A DNA stretch of 64,000 nt from Aeromicrobium massiliense JC14 (lineage in GTDB: Bacteria; Actinomycetota; Actinomycetes; Propionibacteriales; Nocardioidaceae). Below are positions 33,270 to 42,467 of this stretch, piece by piece. Each line of letters starts with the position of its first letter. Within the stretch, counting starts at the first letter, position 1. The stretch spans positions 466,377 to 530,376 of the forward strand of contig NZ_HE978637.1 in assembly GCF_000312105.1 (NCBI RefSeq), read 5' to 3'. Below the pieces are notes generated by a model. It was not told where the DNA came from. It ran no database searches and worked only from the letters and a program-made list of their open reading frames with translations. Made by a program: the position numbers and the translations under genes.

Positions 33270-34777
33270 TGACCGACCTCACGCGGCTCAGCGCCGCCGA
33301 CCTCGCCGCGCGCCTCGCCTCCGGTGACGTGACCTCGGTCGAGGCCACGCAGGCCCACCTCGACCGCATCGCCGCGGTCGACGGCGCCGTGAACGCCTTC
33401 CTGCACGTCGACGCCGAGGGCGCGCTCGCCCAGGCCGCCGACGTCGACGCCCGCCGGGCCGCCGGCGAGACGCTCGGCGACCTCGCCGGCGTCCCGATCG
33501 CGGTCAAGGACGTCATCACCACCAAGGGCGTCCCCACGACGGCCGGCTCGAAGATCCTCGAGGGCTGGATCCCGCCCTACGACGCCACGGTCACCGAGCG
33601 GCTCAAGGCCGCCGGCCTGCCCATCCTGGGCAAGACCAACATGGACGAGTTCGCGATGGGCTCGTCCACCGAGCACTCGGCCTACGGCCCCACGCACAAC
33701 CCGTGGGACCTCGACCGCATCCCGGGCGGCTCGGGCGGCGGCTCGGCCGCGGCCGTCGCCGCCTTCGAGGCGCCGCTGGCCGTCGGCACCGACACCGGCG
33801 GCTCGATCCGCCAGCCGGGCGCCGTCACCGGCACCGTCGGCGTCAAGCCGACCTATGGCGCGATCAGCCGCTACGGCCTCATCGCGATGGCCTCCAGCCT
33901 CGACCAGGCCGGCCCGGTCACCCGCACCGTGCTCGACGCGGCGCTGCTGCACGGCGTCATGGCCGGCCACGACCCGCGCGACTCCACCAGCATCAGCGGC
34001 GAGTACCCCGACGTCGTGGCCGCGGCCCGCCGCGCGGACGTCGACGGGCTGCGCATCGGCGTCGTCACCGAGCTCGGCGGCGAGGGCTTCCAGCCCGGCG
34101 TCCGCGCGCGGTTCGAGGAGTCCGTCGAGCTGCTGACCAAGGCCGGCGCCGACGTCGTCGAGGTCTCGCTGCCCAGCGTGAAGCAGGCGCTCGCCGCCTA
34201 CTACCTGGTCATGCCGAGCGAGGCGTCCAGCAACCTGGCCCGTTTCGACGCCATGCGCTACGGCCTGCGGGTCACGCCCGACGGCGCCACGCCGAGCGCC
34301 GAGGCGGTCATGGCCGCCACGCGCGACGCCGGCTTCGGCGACGAGGTGAAGCGCCGCATCATCCTGGGCACGTACGCGCTGTCCAGCGGCTACTACGACG
34401 CCTACTACGGCTCGGCGCAGAAGGTCCGCACCCTGCTGGCGCAGGACTTCGCGGCCGCCTTCGCCCAGGTCGACGTGCTGGCGTCGCCCACCTCGCCGAC
34501 CACGGCGTACAAGCTGGGCGAGAAGCTGGACGACCCGCTGGCCATGTACCTGGGCGACGTCGCCACGATCCCGGCCAACCTGGTTGGCATCCCCGGCATC
34601 TCGATCCCTAACGGCCTGGCCGACGAGGACGGCCTGCCGTCCGGGTTCCAGCTGCTGGCGCCGGCCCACGCCGACGACCGCCTGTACAACGCCGCCGCCG
34701 CGCTCGAGCGCCTGCTCGAGCAGCAGTGGGGCGGCCCCATCCTCACCAAGGCTCCCGAGCTGGAGGCGACCCGATGA
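33269..34777 (+). CDS. gatA: Asp/Glu-tRNA amidotransferase subunit A (glutamine amidase)
   Basis: A 502-residue amidase-signature enzyme that releases ammonia from glutamine for GatB. The Ser-cisSer-Lys triad blocks are present: Lys in [21 protein letters not shown], the Gly/Ser loop in [13 protein letters not shown] and [11 protein letters not shown]. With GatB/C it makes Gln-tRNA(Gln), and Asn-tRNA(Asn) where needed. It overlaps gatC by one base and gatB by ATGA. Confidence 0.96.
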   Translation: MTDLTRLSAADLAARLASGDVTSVEATQAHLDRIAAVDGAVNAFLHVDAEGALAQAADVDARRAAGETLGDLAGVPIAVKDVITTKGVPTTAGSKILEGWIPPYDATVTERLKAAGLPILGKTNMDEFAMGSSTEHSAYGPTHNPWDLDRIPGGSGGGSAAAVAAFEAPLAVGTDTGGSIRQPGAVTGTVGVKPTYGAISRYGLIAMASSLDQAGPVTRTVLDAALLHGVMAGHDPRDSTSISGEYPDVVAAARRADVDGLRIGVVTELGGEGFQPGVRARFEESVELLTKAGADVVEVSLPSVKQALAAYYLVMPSEASSNLARFDAMRYGLRVTPDGATPSAEAVMAATRDAGFGDEVKRRIILGTYALSSGYYDAYYGSAQKVRTLLAQDFAAAFAQVDVLASPTSPTTAYKLGEKLDDPLAMYLGDVATIPANLVGIPGISIPNGLADEDGLPSGFQLLAPAHADDRLYNAAAALERLLEQQWGGPILTKAPELEATR

Positions 34778-36267
34778 CCGAGACCCTCGTGCCCCTCGAC
34801 GAGGCGCTCGACCGCTACGACCCGGTGATGGGCTTGGAGGTCCACGTCGAGCTGAACACCGCGACGAAGATGTTCTGCGGCTGCTCCACGACGTTCGGCG
34901 CGCCGCCGAACACGCAGGTCTGCCCGGTCTGCCTGGCCCTGCCCGGCGCGCTGCCGGTCGTGAACGAGAAGGCCGTCGAGTCGGCCATCCGCATCGGCCT
35001 GGCGCTCAACTGCGAGATCGCCGAGCTGTCGCGCTTCGCCCGGAAGAACTACTTCTACCCGGACATGCCGAAGAACTTCCAGACGTCGCAGTACGACGAG
35101 CCGATCGCGTTCGACGGCTACCTGGACGTCGAGGTCGACGGCGAGACGTACCGCATCGAGGTCGAGCGCGCGCACATGGAGGAGGACACCGGCAAGGCCA
35201 CCCACGTGGGCGGCTCCACCGGACGCATCCACGGCGCCGACCACTCGCTGATCGACTACAACCGCGCCGGCATCCCGCTCATCGAGATCGTCACCCGCAC
35301 CATCGAGGTGCCCGGCGACAAGGCGGCCGCCGTGGCCCGCGCGTACGTCTCGACCCTGCGCGACCTGGTCGGCGGACTCGGCGTCTCGGACGTCCGCATG
35401 GACCAGGGCTCGCTGCGCGCCGACGTCAACCTGTCGCTCAAGCCCAAGGGGTCGGACGTCCTGGGCACGCGCTCGGAGACCAAGAACGTCAACTCCTTCC
35501 GCTCGGTCGAGCGCGCCGTGAAGTTCGAGATCTCGCGCCACGCGGGCATCCTCGACGCCGGCGGCTCGGTGCTGCAGGAGACGCGTCACTTCCACGAGGA
35601 CACCGGCACGACGTCGTCGGGCCGTGAGAAGTCCGACGCCGACGACTACCGCTACTTCCCCGAGCCCGACCTCGCGCCGGTCGCGCCGTCGCGCGAGTGG
35701 GTCGAGGAGCTGCGCACGACGCTGCCCGAGCCGCCGGCCGCGCGCCGCGCGCGCCTGCAGGCCGACTGGGGCTTCAGCGACCTCGACATGCGCGACACCG
35801 TGGGTGCCGGCGCGCTCGAGCTCGTGGTGGCCACGATCGAGGCGGGCACGACCCCGCAGGCGGCCAAGAAGTGGTGGCTCGGCGAGCTGGCGCGCCGCGC
35901 GAACGAGACCGGTGTCGACCTCGACGCCCTGCCCATCACGCCGCAGGTCGTGGCCCAGATCCAGGGCCTCATCGACGCCGGCCGCGTGAACGACAAGCTC
36001 GCGCGCCAGGTGTTCGACGGCGTGCTGGCGGGGGAGGGCACGCCCGACGAGGTCGTGGCCGGTCGCGGGCTCGAGGTCGTCTCGGACGAGGGGGCGCTCG
36101 GCGCGGCCGTCGACCAGGCGATCGCCGACAACCCGGACGTGGCGCAGAAGATCCGCGACGGCAAGGTCGCGGCGGCCGGGGCGCTCATCGGCGCCGTCAT
36201 GAAGCAGATGCGGGGGCAGGCTGACGCGGCACGGGTGAGGGAGCTCGTGCTCGAGAAGCTCGGCTAG
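34774..36267 (+). CDS. gatB: Asp/Glu-tRNA amidotransferase subunit B
   Basis: A 497-residue GatB that phosphorylates and amidates misacylated tRNA. The motifs [31 protein letters not shown] and [19 protein letters not shown] are diagnostic. The C-terminal YqeY-like tail ([19 protein letters not shown]) binds tRNA. The first of the family's cradle cysteines are visible in MFCGCST and CPVC. It is coupled to gatA (ATGA). Confidence 0.96.
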   Translation: MTETLVPLDEALDRYDPVMGLEVHVELNTATKMFCGCSTTFGAPPNTQVCPVCLALPGALPVVNEKAVESAIRIGLALNCEIAELSRFARKNYFYPDMPKNFQTSQYDEPIAFDGYLDVEVDGETYRIEVERAHMEEDTGKATHVGGSTGRIHGADHSLIDYNRAGIPLIEIVTRTIEVPGDKAAAVARAYVSTLRDLVGGLGVSDVRMDQGSLRADVNLSLKPKGSDVLGTRSETKNVNSFRSVERAVKFEISRHAGILDAGGSVLQETRHFHEDTGTTSSGREKSDADDYRYFPEPDLAPVAPSREWVEELRTTLPEPPAARRARLQADWGFSDLDMRDTVGAGALELVVATIEAGTTPQAAKKWWLGELARRANETGVDLDALPITPQVVAQIQGLIDAGRVNDKLARQVFDGVLAGEGTPDEVVAGRGLEVVSDEGALGAAVDQAIADNPDVAQKIRDGKVAAAGALIGAVMKQMRGQADAARVRELVLEKLG

Positions 36268-36273
36268 GCCGCC

Positions 36274-37311
36274 GTGCCCGGCTCGAGATCGGCCGCAGCG
36301 GTCGCCCCGGTCGTCCCCGTCACGCGGTGGCACGTCCTGGGTGCCCGCGCGTTCGCCGCCGTCGCGGTCGTCGTGCTCGTCGCCGGCGCGGTCAGCGACG
36401 GCCGGCTCGACACCGCACCGCGGGTCGTGCTGGCGGTGGCGGGCGTGGTGCTCGCGACGCTGGCGGTCTGGGCCGGGCTGCGCCGCCGGGGCCGCGACGG
36501 GTCCGAACGGTCGGTGCTGCTGTGGCCGGCCGCGGTGCTGGTGCTCATGGTCGTGCTGAACCTGGTCAGCCCGCTGACCGCCCACGAGCTGCCGGGCCTG
36601 TTCACGCTGGCGTTCCTGTTCGTGGGCCTGTCGCAGCGCCCGGGCACGGTGTGGTGGTGCCTGCCCGTCGCGCTCGTGCCCTACGTCTGGATCCTGCAGA
36701 TCGACCTGGACGTGTCGCTCGTGCGCATCCCGGTCATCGTCGCGGTGTGGACGCTGGTGGCGGAGGTGCCCGCGCGCCTGCTCGGCCTGCTGAGGGTGCA
36801 GGCCGAGGAGCTGTCCCGCACGGCGTCCACCGACGCCCTGACCGGGCTGGCGAACCGCGCCGACCTCGACCGCACCCTGGCCGCCCTCGGCCCCCACGAC
36901 GCCGTCGCGATCGTCGACCTGGACCACTTCAAGCGCTACAACGACACCTTCGGTCACCCGTCGGGCGACGTGCTGCTGCGCGACTTCGCCGACTGCCTGC
37001 GTGAGAGCGCGCGCTCGGGCGACCGGCTGTTCCGCTACGGCGGCGAGGAGTTCCTCCTGGTGCTGCCGCGCACCACGCCGGCGGCGGCTGCCGGGGTGCT
37101 GCGCCGCACCGCGGGTCGCTGGCAGCAGACGCGTCCGGAGGTGACGTTCAGCGCGGGCGTCGCGGCGGGCGCCGGCCGCGACCCGCTGGGCTCGGCGGAC
37201 GCGCTGCTCTACCAAGCCAAGGAGCAGGGGCGGGATCGCGTCCTGGCGCAGCCGGACGCCGTGGATCCGGACGCTCCTGAGGCTTCCCTTCCCCAGGGGA
37301 CCGGGTCCTAG
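36274..37311 (+). CDS. Membrane diguanylate cyclase (GGEEF, with I-site)
   Basis: A 345-residue protein. About six TM segments (residues 20-170) form an N-terminal membrane sensor, followed by a GGDEF domain. The active-site motif is GGEEF (256-260), a functional variant. R247-S-G-D250 lies exactly five residues upstream, the RxxD inhibitory site, so feedback inhibition by c-di-GMP is expected. Substrate-binding motifs DALTGLANRADLDRTL and DLDHFKRYNDTFGHPSGD are present. A GTG start begins 7 nt after gatB. Confidence 0.9.
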   Translation: MPGSRSAAAVAPVVPVTRWHVLGARAFAAVAVVVLVAGAVSDGRLDTAPRVVLAVAGVVLATLAVWAGLRRRGRDGSERSVLLWPAAVLVLMVVLNLVSPLTAHELPGLFTLAFLFVGLSQRPGTVWWCLPVALVPYVWILQIDLDVSLVRIPVIVAVWTLVAEVPARLLGLLRVQAEELSRTASTDALTGLANRADLDRTLAALGPHDAVAIVDLDHFKRYNDTFGHPSGDVLLRDFADCLRESARSGDRLFRYGGEEFLLVLPRTTPAAAAGVLRRTAGRWQQTRPEVTFSAGVAAGAGRDPLGSADALLYQAKEQGRDRVLAQPDAVDPDAPEASLPQGTGS

Positions 37312-37340
37312 CCTGGACGCACCCGTCCGAGGAGGTCGCC

Positions 37341-37634
37341 ATGACCGCGACGTTGCCCGAGGTCCACCAGTGCGAGGTCGCTGGGTGCTCCTACAACCAC
37401 GACACCGCCTGCCACGCCGGTGCGATCACCGTCGAGGCCGGCTCCGACGCCGCCTGCGGGACGTTCATCGCGCTCGACGTGCACGGCGGCCTGTCGAAGT
37501 CGATCGCCAAGGTCGGCGCCTGTCACCGCGCCGACTGCACCCACAACCACGAGCTGGAGTGCGGGGCCGAGTCGATCCGCGTGGGCCCGGGCGTCGACGC
37601 CGCCGACTGCCTCACCTACGCGCCGGCGTCCTGA
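37341..37634 (+). CDS. DUF1540 cysteine-rich small protein
   Basis: A 97-residue protein with two copies of a Cys-rich module: CEVAGCSYNHDTACHAGAI near the start and CHRADCTHNHELECGAESI in the second half, each ending in another Cys. The pattern matches DUF1540, a presumed metal-binding domain of unknown role. A GAGGAGG site precedes the ATG, and a TAGCCT -10-like box (37309-37314) overlaps the cyclase stop codon. It converges on the ATP-grasp gene with a 1-bp gap. Confidence 0.85.
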   Translation: MTATLPEVHQCEVAGCSYNHDTACHAGAITVEAGSDAACGTFIALDVHGGLSKSIAKVGACHRADCTHNHELECGAESIRVGPGVDAADCLTYAPAS

Positions 37635-37635
37635 C

Positions 37636-38505
37636 CTAGCCGCGCACCCGCTGCTCGATCGCGTCGAGCAGCACGTCCTCGCCGCCGCCGCTCTGCGGCA
37701 GGAACAGGCTCGGCTCGGTCAGCTCGACCTCGAGTACGACCGGGCCGCCGTCCGGTGCCGTCACGAGGTCGATGCGCGCGTACAGCAGGTCCAGGTCCGG
37801 GCCGAACAGGCCGCGCAGCGCGTCGTGCGTCGACGCGGCCACCTCGAGCTGGGCCGCGGTCGGCGCCCGCGGCGTGATGTCGCCCCGGCTGTCGCGGTGG
37901 TCGTTGACGCCCTCGCCGCGCTCGAGCAGCGGCGCCTTGCGGATGGCGTGCGAGAAGTGGCCGCCGAGGAAGAGCATGGCGGTCTCGCCGTCGGTGTCGA
38001 CCGACGGGACGTAGCGCTGGGTCATCGACGTGCGGCCGCGGGCGAGGAGCTCCTCGCTGTGCCGGTGGACGTCCGCCGGGTCGCTCCAGCGCGCGGTGTC
38101 GCGCGAGCCGGCCGAGATCGACGGCTTGACCACCCACTCGGCGTCCGGCTCGCCCTCGCCGGCCAGCGGGTCGCCGCTGCGGACGTCCCACTGGGTCTCG
38201 ACGACCGGCACGCCGGCGGAGGCCAGCTCACGCAGGTAGGTCTTGTCGGTGTTCCACCGCAGCACCTCGACCGGGTTGGCCAGCCGGGGCACCGTGGCTG
38301 CCCAGGCGAGGAACTCCTCGCGCCGGACGGTGTAGTCCCAGCACGAGCGCACCACGACCACGTCGTAGCCCACCCAGTCGACGGCCGGGTCGTCCCACAG
38401 GACGGTCTCGACGGCCAGGCCGCGGCGCTCGGCGGCGGCGTGCAGCAGCGGCAGGTCCGGGTCGATGTCGCGGAACGGCAGGGCGGTGGCGAGCGCGATG
38501 GTCAC
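37636..38505 (-). CDS. ATP-grasp domain protein
   Basis: A 289-residue ATP-grasp-fold protein. The N-terminal VVVRSCWDYTVRREEFLAW, the lysine-bearing NTDKTYLRELASAGVPVVET and EWVVKPSISAGSRDT, and the metal/ATP acidic ending VVLEVELTEPSLFLPQSGG fit RimK/DcsG-like ligases, which join an amine to an activated carboxylate. The actual substrates are unknown. The GTG start is 6 nt from a minus-strand TAGAGT -10 box, so it is probably leaderless. Confidence 0.8.
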   Translation of the reverse strand: MTIALATALPFRDIDPDLPLLHAAAERRGLAVETVLWDDPAVDWVGYDVVVVRSCWDYTVRREEFLAWAATVPRLANPVEVLRWNTDKTYLRELASAGVPVVETQWDVRSGDPLAGEGEPDAEWVVKPSISAGSRDTARWSDPADVHRHSEELLARGRTSMTQRYVPSVDTDGETAMLFLGGHFSHAIRKAPLLERGEGVNDHRDSRGDITPRAPTAAQLEVAASTHDALRGLFGPDLDLLYARIDLVTAPDGGPVVLEVELTEPSLFLPQSGGGEDVLLDAIEQRVRG

Positions 38506-38549
38506 GCCTGCACTCTAGGACGCCGTGGCCGCCGCCCATCGGCTAGGGG

Positions 38550-38579
38550 CTTATATCCGACGGAGTTAAGCGCTAGGCT
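38550..38579 (+). promoter_or_regulatory. Candidate autoregulatory operator and leaderless promoter of the SatD-type gene
   Basis: CTTATATCC-GAC-GGAGTTAAG (38550-38570) is an imperfect inverted repeat, 7 of 9 positions symmetrical. TAGGCT (38574-38579) is a -10 box ending 6 nt before the ATG at 38586. The repeat fills the spacer region and is AT-rich against a GC-rich background. Confidence 0.55.
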
Positions 38580-38585
38580 TCATTC

Positions 38586-39227
38586 ATGACGTCTTCAGTC
38601 GTGGCCTGCATCGTCGACCTCGTCGGCTCGCGCCGTCAGGGCGACCGAGGGGCCGTCCAGCGGGCGCTCGACGTGGCGCTCGCGCACGTCAACGAGGTGG
38701 CCCCGGGCCTCGAGCCGCTCGCCCCGACGGTGGGCGACGAGTGCCAGGGCGTCTTCCCCGACGTGGCCACGGCCCTGCGCGCGTCCCTGCTCCTGCGCCT
38801 CGCCCTGCCCGGGGAGCTGGACTGCCGCGTGGGCCTGGGTGCCGGGACGGTCGAGGACGTCGGTGCCGGGCCGTACGGTCGGCTGCAGGACGGCCCGGCG
38901 TGGTGGGCCGCCCGTGACGCCATCGTCGAGGCCAAGCGTCGCGAGTCGGGCCGGCACCGCTCGCTGCGCTCCTGGTACGCGGTGGGTGACGACGCGCACG
39001 ACGCCCTGCCGGCCGACGTGGTCAACGCCTACCTGCTGTGCCGCGACCAGCTCGTCGCCGGGATGAACGATCGCGCACGCCGCATCCTCGCGGGCGTGCT
39101 GGAAGGACGGACCCAGGTGCAGATCGCCCAGGACGAGCAGGTGTCGCAGTCGGCCGTGTCCCAGTCGCTGCAGCGCTCCGGCGCGGTGGCCGTGGTCGGT
39201 GCGGCCGAGCTGCTGGAGGCGCGATGA
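38586..39227 (+). CDS. SatD-family putative DNA-binding protein
   Basis: A 213-residue protein that begins CIVDLVGSRRQGDR and continues with a nucleotide-cyclase-like fold typical of the SatD family (PTVGDECQGVFPDVATALRASL). A helix-turn-helix follows at about residues 172-197 (TQVQIAQDEQVSQSAVSQSL). SatD was named in the Streptococcus mutans acid-tolerance sat operon; its biochemical role is not settled. It is coupled by ATGA to a membrane protein and preceded by a palindromic operator. Confidence 0.78.
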   Translation: MTSSVVACIVDLVGSRRQGDRGAVQRALDVALAHVNEVAPGLEPLAPTVGDECQGVFPDVATALRASLLLRLALPGELDCRVGLGAGTVEDVGAGPYGRLQDGPAWWAARDAIVEAKRRESGRHRSLRSWYAVGDDAHDALPADVVNAYLLCRDQLVAGMNDRARRILAGVLEGRTQVQIAQDEQVSQSAVSQSLQRSGAVAVVGAAELLEAR

Positions 39228-39928
39228 CCCTCCTGGCGCTCCTGCTCGCCGCGCTCGGAGCGGCCGACCTCGTCCGGCCGCGCGACCGCGACGCGACGCC
39301 GATCGCCGCCGTCCGCGCGGTGCTCGTCGCGGGTGCCGTCACGCTGGTGCTCACGACCGGTCTCGCGCTCGGCGCGCACGTGCTGTGGCTGGTGCCGCTG
39401 GCCATGGCCCTGACGGCGGCGTGGGTCCTCACCACCCCGGTCGCGTCCTGGGGCAGCGCCTACCCCTGGCCGCTGGTCGGGCTGCTGACCGCCGCCGCGG
39501 CCGCGCTGGCGGTCCCGTCGCCGGCGAGCGGCGACGGGTGGCTGCTGCGCTGGTACGACGGTCTCGACCTGCCGGCGCTCGCCGCCGTCGACGCCGCCCA
39601 CGCGCTGCTCGGCGCTGCCGCACTGGTCCACCTCGTCGGCACGTCCAACGTGCTGGTGCGCATGGTGCTCACCGCCACCGGCGCCGAGGTCATCGCCCAG
39701 GAGCGCAGCCTCCAGGGCGGCCGCGTGCTCGGCCCGATCGAGCGCATCTTCCTGTTCGCGATGGCCCTGGCCGGCGAGTACGGCGCGCTCGCGGCGGTCG
39801 TCGCGGCCAAGGGCATCCTGCGCTTCCCCGAGATCTCCCGCGACGCTCCCGGGCACGCCGCCGAGTACGTGCTCGTCGGCAGCTTCGTCAGCTGGGCGTC
39901 CGCGCTCGTCCTGGTGCCCCTGTTCTGA
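39224..39928 (+). CDS. Integral membrane protein paired with SatD
   Basis: A 234-residue protein with about six TM segments, one charged stretch near residues 150-170 (IAQERSLQGGRVLGPIERI) and a short C-terminus. It overlaps the SatD-type gene by ATGA. In actinobacteria SatD-like regulators usually have such a membrane partner. I do not recognise a catalytic motif. Confidence 0.75.
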   Translation: MTLLALLLAALGAADLVRPRDRDATPIAAVRAVLVAGAVTLVLTTGLALGAHVLWLVPLAMALTAAWVLTTPVASWGSAYPWPLVGLLTAAAAALAVPSPASGDGWLLRWYDGLDLPALAAVDAAHALLGAAALVHLVGTSNVLVRMVLTATGAEVIAQERSLQGGRVLGPIERIFLFAMALAGEYGALAAVVAAKGILRFPEISRDAPGHAAEYVLVGSFVSWASALVLVPLF

Positions 39929-40005
39929 ACGGATGATCGCCGCGCCCCATGGCCTGAGCGCGTCCCAGCATGCCGACACCCCGCGTCCGGGCGTGTCGCC
40001 CCGCG

Positions 40006-40011
40006 TACGCT
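40006..40011 (+). promoter_or_regulatory. Leaderless promoter of ilvD
   Basis: TACGCT fits TAnnnT and ends 7 nt before the ilvD ATG at 40019. No ribosome binding site is visible. Confidence 0.45.
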
Positions 40012-40018
40012 GTGACGC

Positions 40019-41713
40019 ATGGCGCAGACCCCCGACAAGCCCCAGATCGACATCAAGCCGCGCAGCCGCACCGTCACCGACGGCATCGAGGCCACGGCCT
40101 CCCGCGGCATGCTGCGAGCCGTCGGCATGGGCGACGACGACTGGGAGAAGCCCCAGATCGGCGTCGCGTCCAGCTGGAACGAGATCACCCCCTGCAACCT
40201 GTCGCTCGACCGGCTCGCGAAGGCGTCGAAGGTCGGCGTCCACGCCGCCGGCGGCTACCCGTTGGAGTTCGGCACCATCTCCGTCTCCGACGGCATCTCG
40301 ATGGGCCACGAGGGCATGCACTTCTCGCTGGTCAGCCGCGAGGTCATCGCCGACTCGGTCGAGACGGTCATGATGGCCGAGCGCCTGGACGGCTCGGTGC
40401 TGCTCGCCGGCTGCGACAAGAGCCTGCCCGGCATGCTCATGGCCGCGGCGCGCCTGGACCTGGCGAGCGTCTTCCTCTACGCCGGCTCGATCATGCCGGG
40501 CAAGGTCGACGGCGAGGACGTCACGCTCATCGACGGCTTCGAGGGCGTCGGCGCCTGCATGAAGGGCCTCATCACCCGCGAGCAGCTGGACAAGATCGAG
40601 CGCGCCATCTGCCCCGGCGAGGGCGCGTGCGGCGGCATGTACACCGCCAACACGATGGCGTCGGTCGCCGAGGCGATCGGCATGAGCCTGCCCGGCTCGG
40701 CCGCCCCGCCGGCGCCCGACCGCCGCCGCGACGGGTTCGCCGAGGCGTCCGGCCAGGCCGTCGTCAACCTGCTGCGCCAGGGCATCACCGCGCGCGACAT
40801 CATGACGAAGAAGGCCTTCGAGAACGCCATCGCGATCGTCATGGCGCTGGGCGGCTCGACCAACGCCGTCCTGCACCTGCTGGCCATCGCCCGCGAGGCC
40901 GAGGTCGACCTGACGCTCGAGGACTTCACCCGCATCGGCGACAAGGTGCCGCACCTGGGCGACCTCAAGCCGTTCGGCAAGTACGTCATGTACGACGTCG
41001 ACCGCGTCGGCGGCATCCCGGTCATCATGAAGGCGCTGCTGGACGCCGGCCTCATGCACGGCGACACCCTCACCGTCACCGGCAAGACGATGGAGGAGAA
41101 CCTCGCCGACCTCGACGTGAAGCTCGACGGCGACGTCATCCGCCCGCTCGACCGTCCGATCCACCGCAACGGCGGCATCACGGTGCTGCGCGGCTCGCTC
41201 GCCCCCGGCGGCGCGGTCGTCAAGAGCGCCGGCTTCGACACCGACGTCTTCCGCGGCACCGCCCGCGTGTTCGACGGCGAGCGCGCGGCCATGGACGCGC
41301 TGGAGGACGGCACGATCGTCGCCGGCGACGTCGTGGTCATCCGCTACGAGGGTCCCAAGGGTGGCCCGGGCATGCGCGAGATGCTCAAGATCACCGGTGC
41401 CATCAAGGGCGCCGGCCTGGGCAAGGACGTCCTGCTGCTCACCGACGGACGCTTCTCCGGCGGCACGACCGGCCTGTGCGTCGGCCACGTCGCCCCCGAG
41501 GCGGTCGACGGCGGGCCCATCGCGTTCGTGCGCGACGGCGACCCGATCGTCCTGGACGTGGCCAACAAGCTGCTCGAGGTCGAGGTCGACGCGGACGAGC
41601 TCGAGGCGCGCAAGCAGGGCTGGGAGCCGCTGCCCCCGCGCTACACCAAGGGCGTCCTGGCCAAGTACCGCAAGCTCGTCGGCTCGGCGTCCGACGGCGC
41701 CGTCCTCGGCTGA
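40019..41713 (+). CDS. ilvD: Dihydroxy-acid dehydratase
   Basis: A 564-residue Fe-S dehydratase, the third common step to valine and isoleucine. Cluster and active-site blocks are [33 protein letters not shown] and [21 protein letters not shown]. The alpha-keto-acid product feeds IlvE. The ATG is placed by a TAnnnT box just upstream. The gene is about 4 kb from ilvB on the same strand. Confidence 0.96.
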   Translation: MAQTPDKPQIDIKPRSRTVTDGIEATASRGMLRAVGMGDDDWEKPQIGVASSWNEITPCNLSLDRLAKASKVGVHAAGGYPLEFGTISVSDGISMGHEGMHFSLVSREVIADSVETVMMAERLDGSVLLAGCDKSLPGMLMAAARLDLASVFLYAGSIMPGKVDGEDVTLIDGFEGVGACMKGLITREQLDKIERAICPGEGACGGMYTANTMASVAEAIGMSLPGSAAPPAPDRRRDGFAEASGQAVVNLLRQGITARDIMTKKAFENAIAIVMALGGSTNAVLHLLAIAREAEVDLTLEDFTRIGDKVPHLGDLKPFGKYVMYDVDRVGGIPVIMKALLDAGLMHGDTLTVTGKTMEENLADLDVKLDGDVIRPLDRPIHRNGGITVLRGSLAPGGAVVKSAGFDTDVFRGTARVFDGERAAMDALEDGTIVAGDVVVIRYEGPKGGPGMREMLKITGAIKGAGLGKDVLLLTDGRFSGGTTGLCVGHVAPEAVDGGPIAFVRDGDPIVLDVANKLLEVEVDADELEARKQGWEPLPPRYTKGVLAKYRKLVGSASDGAVLG

Positions 41714-41721
41714 CGCGCGCC

Positions 41722-42390
41722 GTGGGGGAGACGCCGGCCTTCGCGACCCGCTGGGACCTGCTGCACGCGTGGGTGCTGATCGGCGTCGACCGCGCCTCAG
41801 GCGTCTTCTCGGGCAGCGAGCCCGAGCCGGGACGTCAGGCGGTCTGCGTCTGGGCGAGCCGGGACGCGATCACCGAGGCGCTCCACGTCGAGTCCTGGGA
41901 CCCGCGCCGCATCCGCGTGCGTGACCTGGTCGCCATGCTGCCGGCCGGCATCGGCCTGCAGGTCGACCCCGGCCTCCCGTCCGGGATCACGCTGACCTCC
42001 GCCGAGGTCTCGGCGCTCCGCGAGCTCGTGTCGCCGTTCCCGCCGGGCGAGCCGGCCCTGCACGCGTGGGCCGGCCCGACCGGCGCGGTGCGCGACGCCC
42101 TCGTCGCCGCGGCGTCCGGGCGGGTCCGGGCGCTGCACGCGTTCGGCTACACGGTCGGCGACAGCCCGGTGCTCGGCTGCCTGGCCCACGACTTGGCTCC
42201 CGACGAGGCCGAGGCGGTCGACGCCGCGCTCGAGTCGGTGCTGGCGGCGGCTGCTGTCGACGCCGACGCCCTCGGGGTCGCGCGGGTCGACGTCGTGCGG
42301 CTCGGCGACGTGCCGGCGCCGCTGCGCGACGTGCTGGGGCGCGAGCACGTGCTGCTGCCCGAGCGTCCGCGACGGCGCTGGCGGCGCTAG
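41722..42390 (+). CDS. SseB-like hypothetical protein
   Basis: A 222-residue protein. The first part (QAVCVWASRDAITEALHVESWDPRRIRVRDLVAMLP ... GITLTSAEVSAL) and the C-terminal half (DSPVLGCLAHDLAPDEAEAVDAALESVL ... VDVVRLGDVPAPL) resemble the two SseB-type domains, a family of unclear role. The match is by pattern only. A GTG start begins 8 nt after ilvD with no clear ribosome binding site, so translation may be coupled to ilvD. Confidence 0.5.
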   Translation: MGETPAFATRWDLLHAWVLIGVDRASGVFSGSEPEPGRQAVCVWASRDAITEALHVESWDPRRIRVRDLVAMLPAGIGLQVDPGLPSGITLTSAEVSALRELVSPFPPGEPALHAWAGPTGAVRDALVAAASGRVRALHAFGYTVGDSPVLGCLAHDLAPDEAEAVDAALESVLAAAAVDADALGVARVDVVRLGDVPAPLRDVLGREHVLLPERPRRRWRR

Positions 42391-42467
42391 CCGTCCCGGC
42401 GTGGACGGAGCACCGGGCTCGGCGTGGGAGAATGGGGCGACCCCCGCCCTCTCACCGTGCTGGACCC

